In this document: piece after piece, positions 18,555 through 28,037 of the stretch
Layout of the letters: each line of letters opens with the position of its first letter
Position numbering within the stretch: the first letter of the stretch is position 1
Assembly: GCF_900115165.1 (NCBI RefSeq)
Contig: NZ_FOVP01000004.1
Coordinates: 62,001-126,000, forward strand
Source of the DNA: Roseovarius lutimaris
Lineage (GTDB): Bacteria; Pseudomonadota; Alphaproteobacteria; Rhodobacterales; Rhodobacteraceae
Direction of reading: 5' to 3'
Length of the DNA: 64,000 bases
The notes under the pieces: model-generated
Database searches by the model: none
Seen by the model: only the letters and a program-made list of their open reading frames with translations
What the model was told of the DNA's origin: nothing
Position numbers and translations under genes: made by a program

Positions 18555-20330
18555 ATGAAAATGACCACCGAAGAAGCCTTTGTAAAAACCCTGCAAATGC
18601 ACGGGATCGAACATGCCTTTGGCATTATCGGTTCCGCCATGATGCCGATTTCCGATATTTTCCCGAAAGCGGGCATCACCTTCTGGGATTGCGCCCATGA
18701 AGGCAGCGCCGGCATGATGTCGGATGGCTACACCCGCGTCACCGGCAAGATGTCGATGATGATCGCCCAGAACGGCCCCGGCATCACCAACTTCGTGACC
18801 GCTGTGAAAACCGCCTATTGGAACCACACACCGCTGTTGCTGGTGACCCCGCAGGCCGCCAACAAGACCATCGGTCAGGGTGGCTTTCAGGAAATGGAAC
18901 AGATGAACCTGTTCGCCGATTGCGTCGCCTATCAGGAAGAGGTCCGCGACCCGACCCGCATCGCCGAGACCCTGAACCGCGTGATCATGCAGGCCAAGCG
19001 CGCAAGCGGCCCGGCCCAGATCAACGTCCCGCGCGACTTCTGGACGCAGGTGATTGATATCGAGCTTCCGGCGATTGTCGAATTCGAGCGCCCCGCCGGT
19101 GGTGAGATGGCCCTTGCCCAAGCAGCCGAGTTGCTGAGCAACGCCAAGTTCCCGGTTATCCTCAATGGGGCCGGCGTGGTTCTGGCCGGTGGGATCGACG
19201 CCTCGCGCGAGTTGGCAGAACGCCTCGATGCGCCGGTTTGCGTTGGCTATCAGCACAACGATGCTTTCCCCGGTTCGCATCCGCTTTTTGCCGGACCGCT
19301 TGGCTATAACGGGTCCAAGGCCGGGATGGAGCTTATTTCCAAGGCTGACGTGGTTTTGTGCCTCGGCACCCGCCTGAACCCGTTTTCGACCCTTCCGGGC
19401 TATGGCATTGATTACTGGCCCAAGGACGCGAAAATCATCCAGGTCGATATCAACCCCGACCGTATCGGTCTGACCAAAAAGGTCACAGTCGGCATCATCG
19501 GCGACGCCAAGAAGGTCGCGACCTCGATCCTTGCAAAGCTGTCGGACACCGCCGGTGACGCAGGGCGCGCCGACCGCAAGGCGCTTATTTCAAAAACCAA
19601 ATCCACATGGGCACAGCAACTGTCCAGCATGGACCATGAGGACGACGATCCCGGCACAAACTGGAACGAACGTGCCCGCACCGACAAGCCCGACTGGATG
19701 AGCCCGCGCATGGCGTGGCGCGCCATTCAGGCGGCCCTGCCGCGCGAAGCGATCATCAGCTCTGACATCGGCAACAACTGTGCCATCGGCAACGCCTATC
19801 CAAGCTTTGATGAGGGCCGAAAATACCTTGCGCCGGGCCTGTTTGGTCCCTGCGGCTATGGTCTTCCGGCCATCGTTGGCGCCAAGATCGGCCAACCCGA
19901 TGTGCCGGTTGTCGGCTTTGCCGGTGACGGTGCCTTTGGCATCGCGGTCAACGAGCTTACGGCGATCGGCCGTGGCGAATGGCCCGCCGTGACACAGGTC
20001 GTGTTCCGCAACTATCAGTGGGGCGCCGAAAAGCGCAACTCGACCCTGTGGTTTGACGACAACTTTGTCGGCACAGAGCTTGATACCCAGGTGTCTTATG
20101 CCGGGATCGCCAAGGCTTGTGGCCTCAAGGGCGTGATCGCGCGCACCATGGACGAGCTGACCGAGGCGCTTAATCAGGCGATCAAGGATCAGATGGAAAA
20201 TGGCGTCACCACCCTGATCGAGGCGATGATCAATCAGGAGTTGGGCGAGCCATTCCGCCGTGACGCGATGAAAAACCCGGTTGCGGTTGCCGGGATTGAT
20301 CCCGCCGACATGCGCCCTCAGCAAGTCTGA
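18555..20330 (+). CDS. xsc: Sulfoacetaldehyde acetyltransferase
   Basis: TPP-dependent enzyme that splits sulfoacetaldehyde with phosphate to give acetyl phosphate and sulfite. The 591-residue protein has the thiamine-enzyme fold, with the TPP-binding GDG at 457-459 followed by VVFRNYQWGAEKRN. The start MKMTTEEAFVKTLQMHGIEHAFGIIGSA is typical of Xsc. It lies between tauR and pta; products are consumed by Pta and the SoeABC-type complex downstream. Confidence 0.95.
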   Translation: MKMTTEEAFVKTLQMHGIEHAFGIIGSAMMPISDIFPKAGITFWDCAHEGSAGMMSDGYTRVTGKMSMMIAQNGPGITNFVTAVKTAYWNHTPLLLVTPQAANKTIGQGGFQEMEQMNLFADCVAYQEEVRDPTRIAETLNRVIMQAKRASGPAQINVPRDFWTQVIDIELPAIVEFERPAGGEMALAQAAELLSNAKFPVILNGAGVVLAGGIDASRELAERLDAPVCVGYQHNDAFPGSHPLFAGPLGYNGSKAGMELISKADVVLCLGTRLNPFSTLPGYGIDYWPKDAKIIQVDINPDRIGLTKKVTVGIIGDAKKVATSILAKLSDTAGDAGRADRKALISKTKSTWAQQLSSMDHEDDDPGTNWNERARTDKPDWMSPRMAWRAIQAALPREAIISSDIGNNCAIGNAYPSFDEGRKYLAPGLFGPCGYGLPAIVGAKIGQPDVPVVGFAGDGAFGIAVNELTAIGRGEWPAVTQVVFRNYQWGAEKRNSTLWFDDNFVGTELDTQVSYAGIAKACGLKGVIARTMDELTEALNQAIKDQMENGVTTLIEAMINQELGEPFRRDAMKNPVAVAGIDPADMRPQQV

Positions 20331-20351
20331 TAGGGGGCCGGGCCGGAGCAC

Positions 20352-21365
20352 ATGACAAAAGCACCTCTTGATCTGTTGCTGTCAGAGGCACCGGCCACCC
20401 GCCCTATCGTTTCCCTGAGCGAAGGCAGTGATCCCCGTGTTGTCGCGGGGGCGCTTGCCACCCGAGACGCCGGGATCGCCAATCTGATCCTTGTCGGCCC
20501 GGCCGGTGCCGTCGCCGCCGAATTAAAGGCCCAGGGCGCAACCGCTGGCGACGGGATATCCATTCACGATCCCAGCACCTCGCCGCTCACCGCCGATCTG
20601 GCCACAGCCTATCATGCGCTGCGCCGACACAAGGGCGTTGATGAGAAGGCGGCACGCAAGGCGGTTGAAACCCCGCTTATCTATGCCGCCATGCTGGTAC
20701 GCGAAGGCCATGCCGACGGCACCGTCGGCGGCGCTGTTGCCACCACATCCGACGTGGTGCGCACCGACCTTCAGGTGATCGGCAAGGCCCCCGACGCCGC
20801 CATGGTCTCGAGCTTTTTCCTGATGTATCCGCCACCAAACGCCGGGGGCGATGCCCGCGCGATGCTCTATTCCGATTGTGGGCTGGTGATTGATCCGACC
20901 TCGGATGAGATGGCCGGAATCGCCGCCGCCTCTGCCGCCTCCTGTCGTGCGCTCTTGCGGCAAGAGCCCAAGATCGCCCTGCTGTCGTTTTCCTCAAAAG
21001 GCAGCGCGCGGCACCCGTTGGTCACCAAGGTCACCAAGGCGCTGGAGCGCCTGAACGCCGATCACCCCGATCTTGATGCAGACGGCGAATTGCAGTTCGA
21101 CACCGCCTTTGTGCCCGCCATTGCGGCCAGCAAAGCGCCCGGATCAAACGTCGCCGGTCAGGCCAATGTCATGATCTTCCCCAACCTCGATGCGGGAAAT
21201 ATCGCCTATAAGATAACCCAGCGGCTGGGGGGCTATACCGCCATCGGCCCAATCCTTCAGGGGCTGGCCAAACCCGCCAATGACCTGTCGCGTGGCTGTG
21301 TTGCCAATGACGTGACCCAAATGATCGCCGTTACCGTGCTTCAGGCTTTGGCGAGGCAAGACTGA
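20352..21365 (+). CDS. pta: Phosphate acetyltransferase
   Basis: Converts the acetyl phosphate made by Xsc into acetyl-CoA. At 337 residues it is the short form made of the catalytic PTA_PTB domain only, without the N-terminal DRTGG/P-loop part of the long enterobacterial enzyme. Conserved segments include GTVGGAVATTSDVVRT and LLSFSSKGSA. It starts 21 bases after xsc, so they are one operon. Confidence 0.93.
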   Translation: MTKAPLDLLLSEAPATRPIVSLSEGSDPRVVAGALATRDAGIANLILVGPAGAVAAELKAQGATAGDGISIHDPSTSPLTADLATAYHALRRHKGVDEKAARKAVETPLIYAAMLVREGHADGTVGGAVATTSDVVRTDLQVIGKAPDAAMVSSFFLMYPPPNAGGDARAMLYSDCGLVIDPTSDEMAGIAAASAASCRALLRQEPKIALLSFSSKGSARHPLVTKVTKALERLNADHPDLDADGELQFDTAFVPAIAASKAPGSNVAGQANVMIFPNLDAGNIAYKITQRLGGYTAIGPILQGLAKPANDLSRGCVANDVTQMIAVTVLQALARQD

Positions 21366-21388
21366 CGGACGATCATGCGGTAAATTTC

Positions 21389-21419
21389 GGCTTTTCCGGG
21401 ACATATGTTCGGAAAAGCC
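21389..21419. terminator. Hairpin between pta and the molybdoenzyme gene
   Basis: GGCTTTTCCG (21389-21398) and CGGAAAAGCC (21410-21419) form a perfect 10-bp stem. The loop contains the palindrome ACATATGT. There is no T-run after it on either strand, so it may be an RNA stabiliser or a protein site instead of an intrinsic terminator. Confidence 0.4.
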
Positions 21420-21493
21420 AAACAAATGAGAAAACGGTCGCGACGGCGCGGAAACTGCCCTAGCGTGAAGGCCGCAAGAACAGGAATTTCGTA

Positions 21494-24319
21494 ATGAGCC
21501 ATCACCAGCCGAAAATTGAGACCTCCCCCAAAGTGTCAGACGAGGTGCGCAAGACCACCTGTTACATGTGCGCCTGTCGCTGCGGCATCAACGTGCATCT
21601 CAAGGCCGGCAAAGTGGCCTATATCGAGGGCAACCGCGACCACCCCGTGAACAAGGGTGTGCTCTGCGCCAAGGGGTCGGCCGGGATCATGCAGGTCAAC
21701 GCCCCCTCGCGCCTGCGCACGCCTCTCAAACGGGTTGGGCCGCGCGGCTCTGGTGAGTATGAGGAAATAAGCTGGGATGAGGCGCTTGAGATCGCGACCG
21801 GCTGGCTTGCGCCGATCCGCGAAAAACACCCCGAAAAGCTTGCGTTTTTCACAGGCCGCGATCAAAGCCAGAGCTTTACAAGCCTCTGGGCGCAAAGCTT
21901 TGGCACTCCGAACTATGCCGCGCATGGCGGGTTTTGCTCGGTCAATATGGCCGCTGCGGGCATCTACACCATGGGCGGCGCATTCTGGGAGTTTGGCCAA
22001 CCCGACTGGGATCACACCAAGCTTTTCATGATTTTCGGCGTGGCCGAGGATCACGACAGCAACCCGATCAAGATGGGCATCGGCAAGATCAAGGCACGCG
22101 GTGCACGCGTGATCGGCGTCAACCCGATCCGCTCGGGTTATAACGCGGTGGCCGATGATTGGGTCGGGATCACGCCGGGCACAGATGGTCTTTTTATCCT
22201 GTCGCTGGTGCATGTGTTGATGAGTGCAGGCAAGATCGACCTTGATTACCTGTCGCGCTATACCAACGCGCCGGTTTTGCTGAACGGCGATGAAACCTCA
22301 CCCGAATTCGGCCTGTTCCTGCGCGATGATGATGGCAAACCGCTGGTGATTGATCGCAATACCGGCAAGCTGGCGGCGTTCGACACGCCCGGCATTCGCC
22401 CAGACCTTCACGCCACGCATCGCGCGGCGGGTGTTACCCATCGCCCGGTCATGCATCACATGGCCGAACGCTATCTTGATCCGCAATACGCCCCCGAGGC
22501 GGTCGCCGAACGCTGTGGCATCACGCCCGAAAAGATTCACCGCATCGCAGCCGAGATCGCCCGCGTCGCCTTTGACGAGGCGATCACCCTGGATCATGAA
22601 TGGACCGATTTCCGCGGCGAAACCCACAAGACCATGACCGGTCGCCCGGTCAGCTTTCACGCCATGCGCGGCATTTCGGCCCATTCAAACGGGTTTCAGA
22701 CCTGCCGCGCGCTGCATGTGCTGCAAATCCTTCTGGGCACGATCGAGGTCCCCGGCGGCTTTCGCTTCAAACCGCCCTACCCCAAACCGGTCAGCGCCCA
22801 TCCCAAGCCGCACAGCGGGGTCAATCCCGGCATGCCTCTCAACGGGCCGCATCTTGGCTTTGTGCAGGGCCCCGAGGATCTTGCGCTGCAGGATGACGGC
22901 ACGGCGGTGCGCATAGACAAGGCCTTTACCTGGGAAAACCCGATGTCCAGCCACGGATTGATGCATATGGTGATTTCCAACGCCCATGCCGGTGATCCCT
23001 ACAAGATCGACACGCTGTTCATGTATATGGCCAACATGTCCTGGAACTCGTCGATGAATACCGGCGGCGTGATCAAGATGCTGACCGATACCGACGAGAC
23101 TGGTGAGTATGTGATCCCGCGCATCATCTATTCGGATGCCTACAGTTCGGAAATGGTCGCCTATGCCGACCTGATCCTGCCCGACACCACCTATCTTGAG
23201 CGTCATGACTGTATCTCGCTGCTCGATCGCCCGATCTGCGAGGCCGACGCCGCCGCCGACGCGATCCGCTGGCCGGTGATCGAACCCGACCGCGATGTGC
23301 GCGGCTTTCAATCGGTGCTCTGCGATCTTGGCGCGCGGCTTGGCCTGCCGGCCTTCACCAACGCCGATGGTGGCCAGAAATACGCCGATTATGCCGATTA
23401 CATCACCAACCACGAACGCCGCCCCGGCATCGGCCCGCTCGCCGGTTTCCGGGGCGCGACGGGGGATGAGGTGGGGCGTGGCGCGCCCAACCCGGAGCAA
23501 CTTGACCGCTACATCGAAAACGGCGGCTTTTTCGTCAACCACATCCCCGAGGGCGCGAATTACTACAAACCCTGGAACACCGCCTATCAGGATTGGGCCG
23601 TCGGCATGGGCATCTATGACGCGCCCCAGCCCTATGTTTTCGACCTTTACGTCGAACCCCTGCGCAAGTTTCAACTCGCGGCCGAAGGTCATGGCGACCG
23701 TCAGCCGCCCGATCATCTGCGCGCGCAGATCAAGGCAACGCTCGACCCTCTGCCAATCTGGTATCCGTCCCTTGAGGATGACCATATCGACACCGCCGAA
23801 TTCCCGGTACACGCGCTGACCCAGCGCCCGATGGCGATGTATCACTCCTGGGGAAGCCAGAACGCCTGGCTGCGCCAGATCCACGGCCATAATCCGCTCT
23901 ATTTGCCCACCAAACTCTGGGAGAAAAACGAATTTGCCGATGGCGATTGGGCGCGCGTCACCTCGGCTCATGGCACGATCACCGTGCCGGTGGCGCATAT
24001 GGCGGCGCTCAATGAGAATACGATCTGGACATGGAACGCGATCGGCAAACGCAAAGGCGCCTGGGCCCTGTCCGAGGACGCCCCAGAGGCGACCAAAGGT
24101 TTCCTGCTCAACCACCTGATCCATGAACTTCTGCCGCCCAAGGGCGATGGCTTGCGCTGGTCCAACTCCGACCCCGTGACAGGTCAGGCCGCCTGGTTCG
24201 ACCTGCGCGTGAAGGTCGAGAAAACCGATGCCCCCGCCGAGAGCCAACCGGCGATGAAACCGCTCAAATCCCCGGTGCCCCAAGGCCCCGATCACCTGGA
24301 ATGGAAGGTGGGCAAATGA
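21494..24319 (+). CDS. soeA: Molybdopterin oxidoreductase catalytic subunit, SoeA-type sulfite dehydrogenase
   Basis: Large catalytic subunit (941 aa) of the DMSO-reductase superfamily. Cys23, Cys26, Cys30 and Cys58 should bind an N-terminal [4Fe-4S] cluster, followed by the molybdopterin-binding domains. No Tat signal precedes it, so it is cytoplasmic. Together with a four-cluster ferredoxin and a DmsC-like anchor, and lying after tauR-xsc-pta, it fits SoeABC, which oxidises cytoplasmic sulfite to sulfate with electrons to quinone. The name rests on context and architecture; a polysulfide- or DMSO-type reductase is less likely. Confidence 0.8.
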   Translation: MSHHQPKIETSPKVSDEVRKTTCYMCACRCGINVHLKAGKVAYIEGNRDHPVNKGVLCAKGSAGIMQVNAPSRLRTPLKRVGPRGSGEYEEISWDEALEIATGWLAPIREKHPEKLAFFTGRDQSQSFTSLWAQSFGTPNYAAHGGFCSVNMAAAGIYTMGGAFWEFGQPDWDHTKLFMIFGVAEDHDSNPIKMGIGKIKARGARVIGVNPIRSGYNAVADDWVGITPGTDGLFILSLVHVLMSAGKIDLDYLSRYTNAPVLLNGDETSPEFGLFLRDDDGKPLVIDRNTGKLAAFDTPGIRPDLHATHRAAGVTHRPVMHHMAERYLDPQYAPEAVAERCGITPEKIHRIAAEIARVAFDEAITLDHEWTDFRGETHKTMTGRPVSFHAMRGISAHSNGFQTCRALHVLQILLGTIEVPGGFRFKPPYPKPVSAHPKPHSGVNPGMPLNGPHLGFVQGPEDLALQDDGTAVRIDKAFTWENPMSSHGLMHMVISNAHAGDPYKIDTLFMYMANMSWNSSMNTGGVIKMLTDTDETGEYVIPRIIYSDAYSSEMVAYADLILPDTTYLERHDCISLLDRPICEADAAADAIRWPVIEPDRDVRGFQSVLCDLGARLGLPAFTNADGGQKYADYADYITNHERRPGIGPLAGFRGATGDEVGRGAPNPEQLDRYIENGGFFVNHIPEGANYYKPWNTAYQDWAVGMGIYDAPQPYVFDLYVEPLRKFQLAAEGHGDRQPPDHLRAQIKATLDPLPIWYPSLEDDHIDTAEFPVHALTQRPMAMYHSWGSQNAWLRQIHGHNPLYLPTKLWEKNEFADGDWARVTSAHGTITVPVAHMAALNENTIWTWNAIGKRKGAWALSEDAPEATKGFLLNHLIHELLPPKGDGLRWSNSDPVTGQAAWFDLRVKVEKTDAPAESQPAMKPLKSPVPQGPDHLEWKVGK

Positions 24320-24329
24320 CACAATCCGC

Positions 24330-24392
24330 TTTTCTTCTGGCCCTAAATATCCCGGGGGAGTCGCGCCCTGCGCGACGGGGGCAGCGCCCCCA
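24330..24392. repeat. Dispersed intergenic repeat, copy 3 (inside the soe operon)
   Basis: Contains CTTCTGGCCCTAAATATCCC, then two hairpins: GTCGCG/CGCGAC (24360-24376 area) and GGGGGC/GCCCCC ending near 24391. The same design, a TATTT-type core followed by a GGGGCAGCGCCCC hairpin, recurs at 37931-37992. It separates soeA and soeB by 109 bases, unlike the tight spacing elsewhere in the operon. Confidence 0.5.
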
Positions 24393-24428
24393 AACCCCGC
24401 TCACATCGCGCAATCCCGAGGTGGTCCA

Positions 24429-25211
24429 ATGACAACCCTTCCCAAACAAACCACCCGCAAACTGGGTCTTGTGATCGACCTTGATACCTGCGTTGGCTGC
24501 CATGCCTGCGTGGTGTCGTGCAAGGGCTGGAACACCGAGAATTACGGCGCGCCCCTGAGCGATCAAGACCCCTACGGCGCCGATCCTTCGGGCACGTTCC
24601 TGAACCGGGTGCACAGCTATGAGGTTCAGCCGCTGGCGACCTCAAGCATGCCACACCCGGCGGCGCAGCTGGTGCATTTCCCGAAATCCTGCCTGCATTG
24701 CGAAGACGCCCCCTGCGTCACCGTCTGCCCCACCGGGGCAAGCTACAAGCGGGTCGAGGATGGCATCGTCCTTGTCAACGAAACCGACTGTATCGGCTGT
24801 GGCTTGTGTGCCTGGGCCTGCCCTTACGGCGCGCGCGAACTCGACGCCGCCGAGGGCGTAATGAAGAAATGCACGCTTTGCGTCGACCGCATTTATAACG
24901 ACAACCTCCCCGAGGTTGACCGCGTTCCCGCCTGCGTGCGCACCTGCCCGGCCGGGGCGCGCCATTTCGGCGATTTTGCCGATCCCGACAGCAATGTCAG
25001 CAAACTCACTGCCGAGCGTGGCGGCATGGATCTGATGCCCGAACAGGGCACGAGGCCGGTCAACCAATACCTGCCACCCCGCCCCAAGGATCAGCTTGAT
25101 CAGCCCAAACCGGTTGGGGAAATCGACATTCTTGCCCCGTTCCTTGCCCCGGTCATGGACGAACCCAAGGGTTTCCTTGGCTGGCTCGACAAAGCTCTGG
25201 AGAGAATCTGA
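24429..25211 (+). CDS. soeB: Iron-sulfur subunit of the molybdoenzyme, SoeB type
   Basis: Electron-transfer subunit (260 aa) with four Cys groups for [4Fe-4S] clusters: CVGCHACVVSC, CLHCEDAPCVTVCP, CIGCGLCAWACP and CTLCVDR with CVRTCP. This is the DmsB/NrfC/PsrB-like layout that links the molybdenum subunit to the membrane anchor. The stop is followed by the soeC start after one base. Confidence 0.88.
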   Translation: MTTLPKQTTRKLGLVIDLDTCVGCHACVVSCKGWNTENYGAPLSDQDPYGADPSGTFLNRVHSYEVQPLATSSMPHPAAQLVHFPKSCLHCEDAPCVTVCPTGASYKRVEDGIVLVNETDCIGCGLCAWACPYGARELDAAEGVMKKCTLCVDRIYNDNLPEVDRVPACVRTCPAGARHFGDFADPDSNVSKLTAERGGMDLMPEQGTRPVNQYLPPRPKDQLDQPKPVGEIDILAPFLAPVMDEPKGFLGWLDKALERI

Positions 25212-25212
25212 G

Positions 25213-26085
25213 ATGCATCCCGCCCCTTCCGTCATCGTCTTCACAACACTTTCCGGGCTTGGCTTTGGCCTTTTGATCTGGCTCGGGCTTGGCCTGCCTG
25301 CCGTCACCGGCTGGGTGGCTTTCGCCTTTTTTGTCATCGCCTACGGCCTCGCCGTCGGCGGGCTTATGGCCTCGACCTTTCACCTTGGCCGTCCCCAACG
25401 CGCGATCAAGGCCTTTAGCCAATGGCGCTCAAGCTGGCTTAGCCGCGAGGGAATCTGTGCCGTGGCCGCTTTGCTGGTGATGGGTCTATATGCCGCCGCC
25501 CTGGTGTTTCTGGATATGCGAATTCCAGTTCTCGGTTGGCTTGGCGCGCTTTTGTCGCTTGGCACCGTGTTCACCACCTCGATGATCTACGCCCAGCTGT
25601 CGACCGTCCCTCGCTGGAAAACCCCGCTGACGCCTGCGCTTTTGGTGTCGATTTCTCTGGCCGGTGGCGCGCTTCTGGCGGGTCAGGCCAGTGCGGCGCT
25701 GATTCTTTTGCCGGTGGCGGGGGTGATACAGGTGCTCTGGTGGGTGCGCGGTGACGGCGCCTTTGCCGCCAGCGGCACCGATATGGCAAGCGCGACGGGC
25801 CTAGGCGGCATCGGCAGCGTGCGCGCCTTCGAGGCGCCCCATACCGGCACCAATTACCTCCTGCGGGAACTGGTGCATCAGGTCGGGCGCAAGCACGCCC
25901 TGAAACTGCGGGCCATTGCGCTTGGGCTTGGGTTTATCCTGCCGGTGCTGATGCTGTTGGTGCCATTCACACATGCCATGGCGCTTTTCGCCGTGATCAG
26001 TCATGTCGCGGGCATCGCTGCGTCACGCTGGCTGTTCTTTGCCGAGGCCGAGCATGTGGTCGGCCTCTATTACGGCAAGCGCTAG
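25213..26085 (+). CDS. soeC: Membrane anchor subunit, DmsC/SoeC type
   Basis: A 290-residue membrane protein with about eight hydrophobic segments, of the DmsC family that anchors molybdoenzymes and passes electrons to the quinone pool. ATG 25213 is chosen because the upstream frame reads through soeB. Conserved HLGRPQRAIKAFSQWRSSWLSREG is the family signature, near the quinone site. It ends the operon. Confidence 0.87.
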   Translation: MHPAPSVIVFTTLSGLGFGLLIWLGLGLPAVTGWVAFAFFVIAYGLAVGGLMASTFHLGRPQRAIKAFSQWRSSWLSREGICAVAALLVMGLYAAALVFLDMRIPVLGWLGALLSLGTVFTTSMIYAQLSTVPRWKTPLTPALLVSISLAGGALLAGQASAALILLPVAGVIQVLWWVRGDGAFAASGTDMASATGLGGIGSVRAFEAPHTGTNYLLRELVHQVGRKHALKLRAIALGLGFILPVLMLLVPFTHAMALFAVISHVAGIAASRWLFFAEAEHVVGLYYGKR

Positions 26086-26131
26086 GCGACCCGAACGCGA
26101 GGCCGCCTGTCAGGGCGGATGAGCGGGCCGA

Positions 26132-26713
26132 TCACGCCCAGCCATCCGTCCATTCATCGACTTTCGGTTCGATCCGCCGCTTGCGAAACCGCATCCAGCG
26201 CACCCGGATTGCCCAATAAAGCGCCGCCAGTAGCGTCAGAAGCACGATCTTGACCCAGGGAATAATCCGTACATCGGGGCCATCGACCGCCCAGACACTG
26301 ACCGCGTTGGGATAGATCGACAGGAATTCATTGCGCCAGCCATAGTGGCGCACCACCACCCATTGCGGCTTGGCATCGTTCTTTTTGGAAATAAGATCAG
26401 ATGCTTCGGCCTGAAGGTTGCTGGTGTCGAACTTGAAATAGGGCGGCCAGCCCCAGCCTGTGTCTTCGTTGCGATAGATCATCGGCTTGTCATTGGTGCG
26501 AAAGGCCTGAATGAAAAACACATCGCGCACGGTTGCATCGGTGGCCTCGCCGGTGTCGGCATTGGACCAGAACATCGAATTGCTGCCCGGATCGACCCGC
26601 TTTTCATAGGTGTCGGTGATCCGCGCCACATCGTGCTGTGGCAAGGTATAGTGCAGAAACGCAATCACCAGCAGCCAGAACAGCCCTCGTATCGTCCATT
26701 TCACATAGCCCAT
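26132..26713 (-). CDS. DUF1523 family membrane protein
   Basis: A 193-residue protein with one N-terminal and one C-terminal hydrophobic segment (about residues 8-24 and 147-165), and a periplasmic middle domain rich in aromatic residues (GWGWPPYFKFDT). I place it in DUF1523 from memory of the family. Function is unknown. It starts 10 bases from the following small membrane protein, so they form one unit. Confidence 0.7.
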   Translation of the reverse strand: MGYVKWTIRGLFWLLVIAFLHYTLPQHDVARITDTYEKRVDPGSNSMFWSNADTGEATDATVRDVFFIQAFRTNDKPMIYRNEDTGWGWPPYFKFDTSNLQAEASDLISKKNDAKPQWVVVRHYGWRNEFLSIYPNAVSVWAVDGPDVRIIPWVKIVLLTLLAALYWAIRVRWMRFRKRRIEPKVDEWTDGWA

Positions 26714-26723
26714 TGCGGCCCCC

Positions 26724-26990
26724 TTACATAAAATTCGTAAAATAGATGATCGCCGCGATCACCGTGATCGGCACAATATAGACCAGCCAGATCAAACGCC
26801 GCCTGAGCGAGTGCTGATATTGCGCCATTCCAGCCTCTATATAGGCATCCTTGTCGCCGGGCCTACCCGTGTTTTGCCATTCCGTTAGAAGTTTGCCCCG
26901 CCGCACCGACCGCGAGTACAGGGAAATGCTGACATAAATGACTGTCAGGATGATAAAACCAAAGACGACCAGTCGCAGCAATGCCAACAT
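26724..26990 (-). CDS. Small membrane protein of unknown function
   Basis: An 88-residue protein with two hydrophobic segments at the ends and a charged middle (SRSVRRGKLLTEWQNTGRPGDKDAYIEAG). ATG 26990 is preceded by GGGGGA at a suitable distance; the frame could also start at a TTG at 27011. It probably shares a transcript with the DUF1523 gene. I do not recognise a function. Confidence 0.65.
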   Translation of the reverse strand: MLALLRLVVFGFIILTVIYVSISLYSRSVRRGKLLTEWQNTGRPGDKDAYIEAGMAQYQHSLRRRLIWLVYIVPITVIAAIIYFTNFM

Positions 26991-27109
26991 CTGTGTGTTT
27001 CCCCCGGTCAAAAACCGCGCCGCGCGACCAAAGTCGCATTTATACCCGGCGGTTCTAGCGCAGAATCATGCTAGGGTGCACCCCGCAACGCCCCAAAAAG
27101 GAGAATACC

Positions 27110-27922
27110 ATGTGTGACGCATGTATCATCAACGCGGTCAAAGACAGAATGCTGTCGCGCCGCGCCTTTTTCACCGCAAGTGCCGCCGCAGGGGCCGCCA
27201 CCGCGCTTGGCCCGCTTGCCGCGCCTCCGGCCATGGCCGCCGGTCACGGCAAGGTCGAGGACCTGACCCATACCTATGACGCGGATTTCCCGACCTATTT
27301 CGGAAAGCCCGGCATCTCGACGGAACAGAACTTCAATTTTGCCGAACACGGGCTGAACCTGATGACACTCACGGTAAACGAGCATACCGGCACCCATGTC
27401 GATGCGCCGCTGCATTTCTCTGCTGACGGCGCTTCGGTCGACGAAATCGCGCTTGATCATCTTGTGGCGCCGCTTTGCGTGATTGATATCACCGCCAAGG
27501 CCTCTGACAACCCCGATGCACAGCTTACGCCGGATGATCTCAAGGCATGGATCGCCGCCAATGGCGACATCCCCGACAATGCCTGTGTCGCACTTTATTC
27601 CGGCTGGGGCACCAAGACCGCCACGGATGCCTTTCGCGGCTTTGACGGCGAGAAACAGCATTATCCCGGCTTTCATGTCGAGGCGGCGCAGATGCTGCTT
27701 GAAACCGGGGCCGGCTCGATTGCCAGCGATACCCTCTCGCTTGATCACGGGATTTCGGCCGATTTTGCGACCCATTACGCTTGGCTGCCCACCGGCCGGT
27801 TCGGGATCGAATGTCTCGCCAATCTTGACAGGCTACCCGCCTCGGGGGCGACGATTGTCGTGGGCGCGCCCAAGCATCGCGGCGGCACCGGCGGGCCTGC
27901 GCGTATCTTCGCAATGATCTGA
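27110..27922 (+). CDS. Tat-exported cyclase family protein (kynurenine-formamidase-like)
   Basis: A 270-residue metal-dependent hydrolase of the cyclase family. The motif HTGTHVDAPLHF holds the metal-binding residues. Export by Tat is indicated by SRRAFFTAS with Arg17 and Arg18, followed by a hydrophobic Ala-rich stretch and AMAAG at the cleavage site. AAAAGGAG precedes ATG 27110. Substrate unknown: the family includes isatin hydrolase, arylformamidase and others. The N-terminal CDAC before the Tat motif is unusual for a signal peptide. Confidence 0.85.
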   Translation: MCDACIINAVKDRMLSRRAFFTASAAAGAATALGPLAAPPAMAAGHGKVEDLTHTYDADFPTYFGKPGISTEQNFNFAEHGLNLMTLTVNEHTGTHVDAPLHFSADGASVDEIALDHLVAPLCVIDITAKASDNPDAQLTPDDLKAWIAANGDIPDNACVALYSGWGTKTATDAFRGFDGEKQHYPGFHVEAAQMLLETGAGSIASDTLSLDHGISADFATHYAWLPTGRFGIECLANLDRLPASGATIVVGAPKHRGGTGGPARIFAMI

Positions 27923-27935
27923 GACCGTCAAACGA

Positions 27936-27959
27936 CAGGGCCGGACCATTCCGGCCCTG
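27936..27959. terminator. Hairpin after the cyclase gene
   Basis: CAGGGCCGG (27936-27944) pairs perfectly with CCGGCCCTG (27951-27959) and is followed by a second small palindrome GCCTGACAGGC. There is no T-run, so termination would be weak or Rho-aided. Confidence 0.4.
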
Positions 27960-28037
27960 CCTGACAGGCTTGTGACGTGACATTTCAACCGCAAGACTTA
28001 CGGTAAGGGCGTGAATGTCGCCCTGAACGGAGCCTTT

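Noticed and set aside
22685..24322. A 545-codon minus-strand frame
   Set aside because: Antisense shadow of soeA; no recognisable domain or ribosome site.
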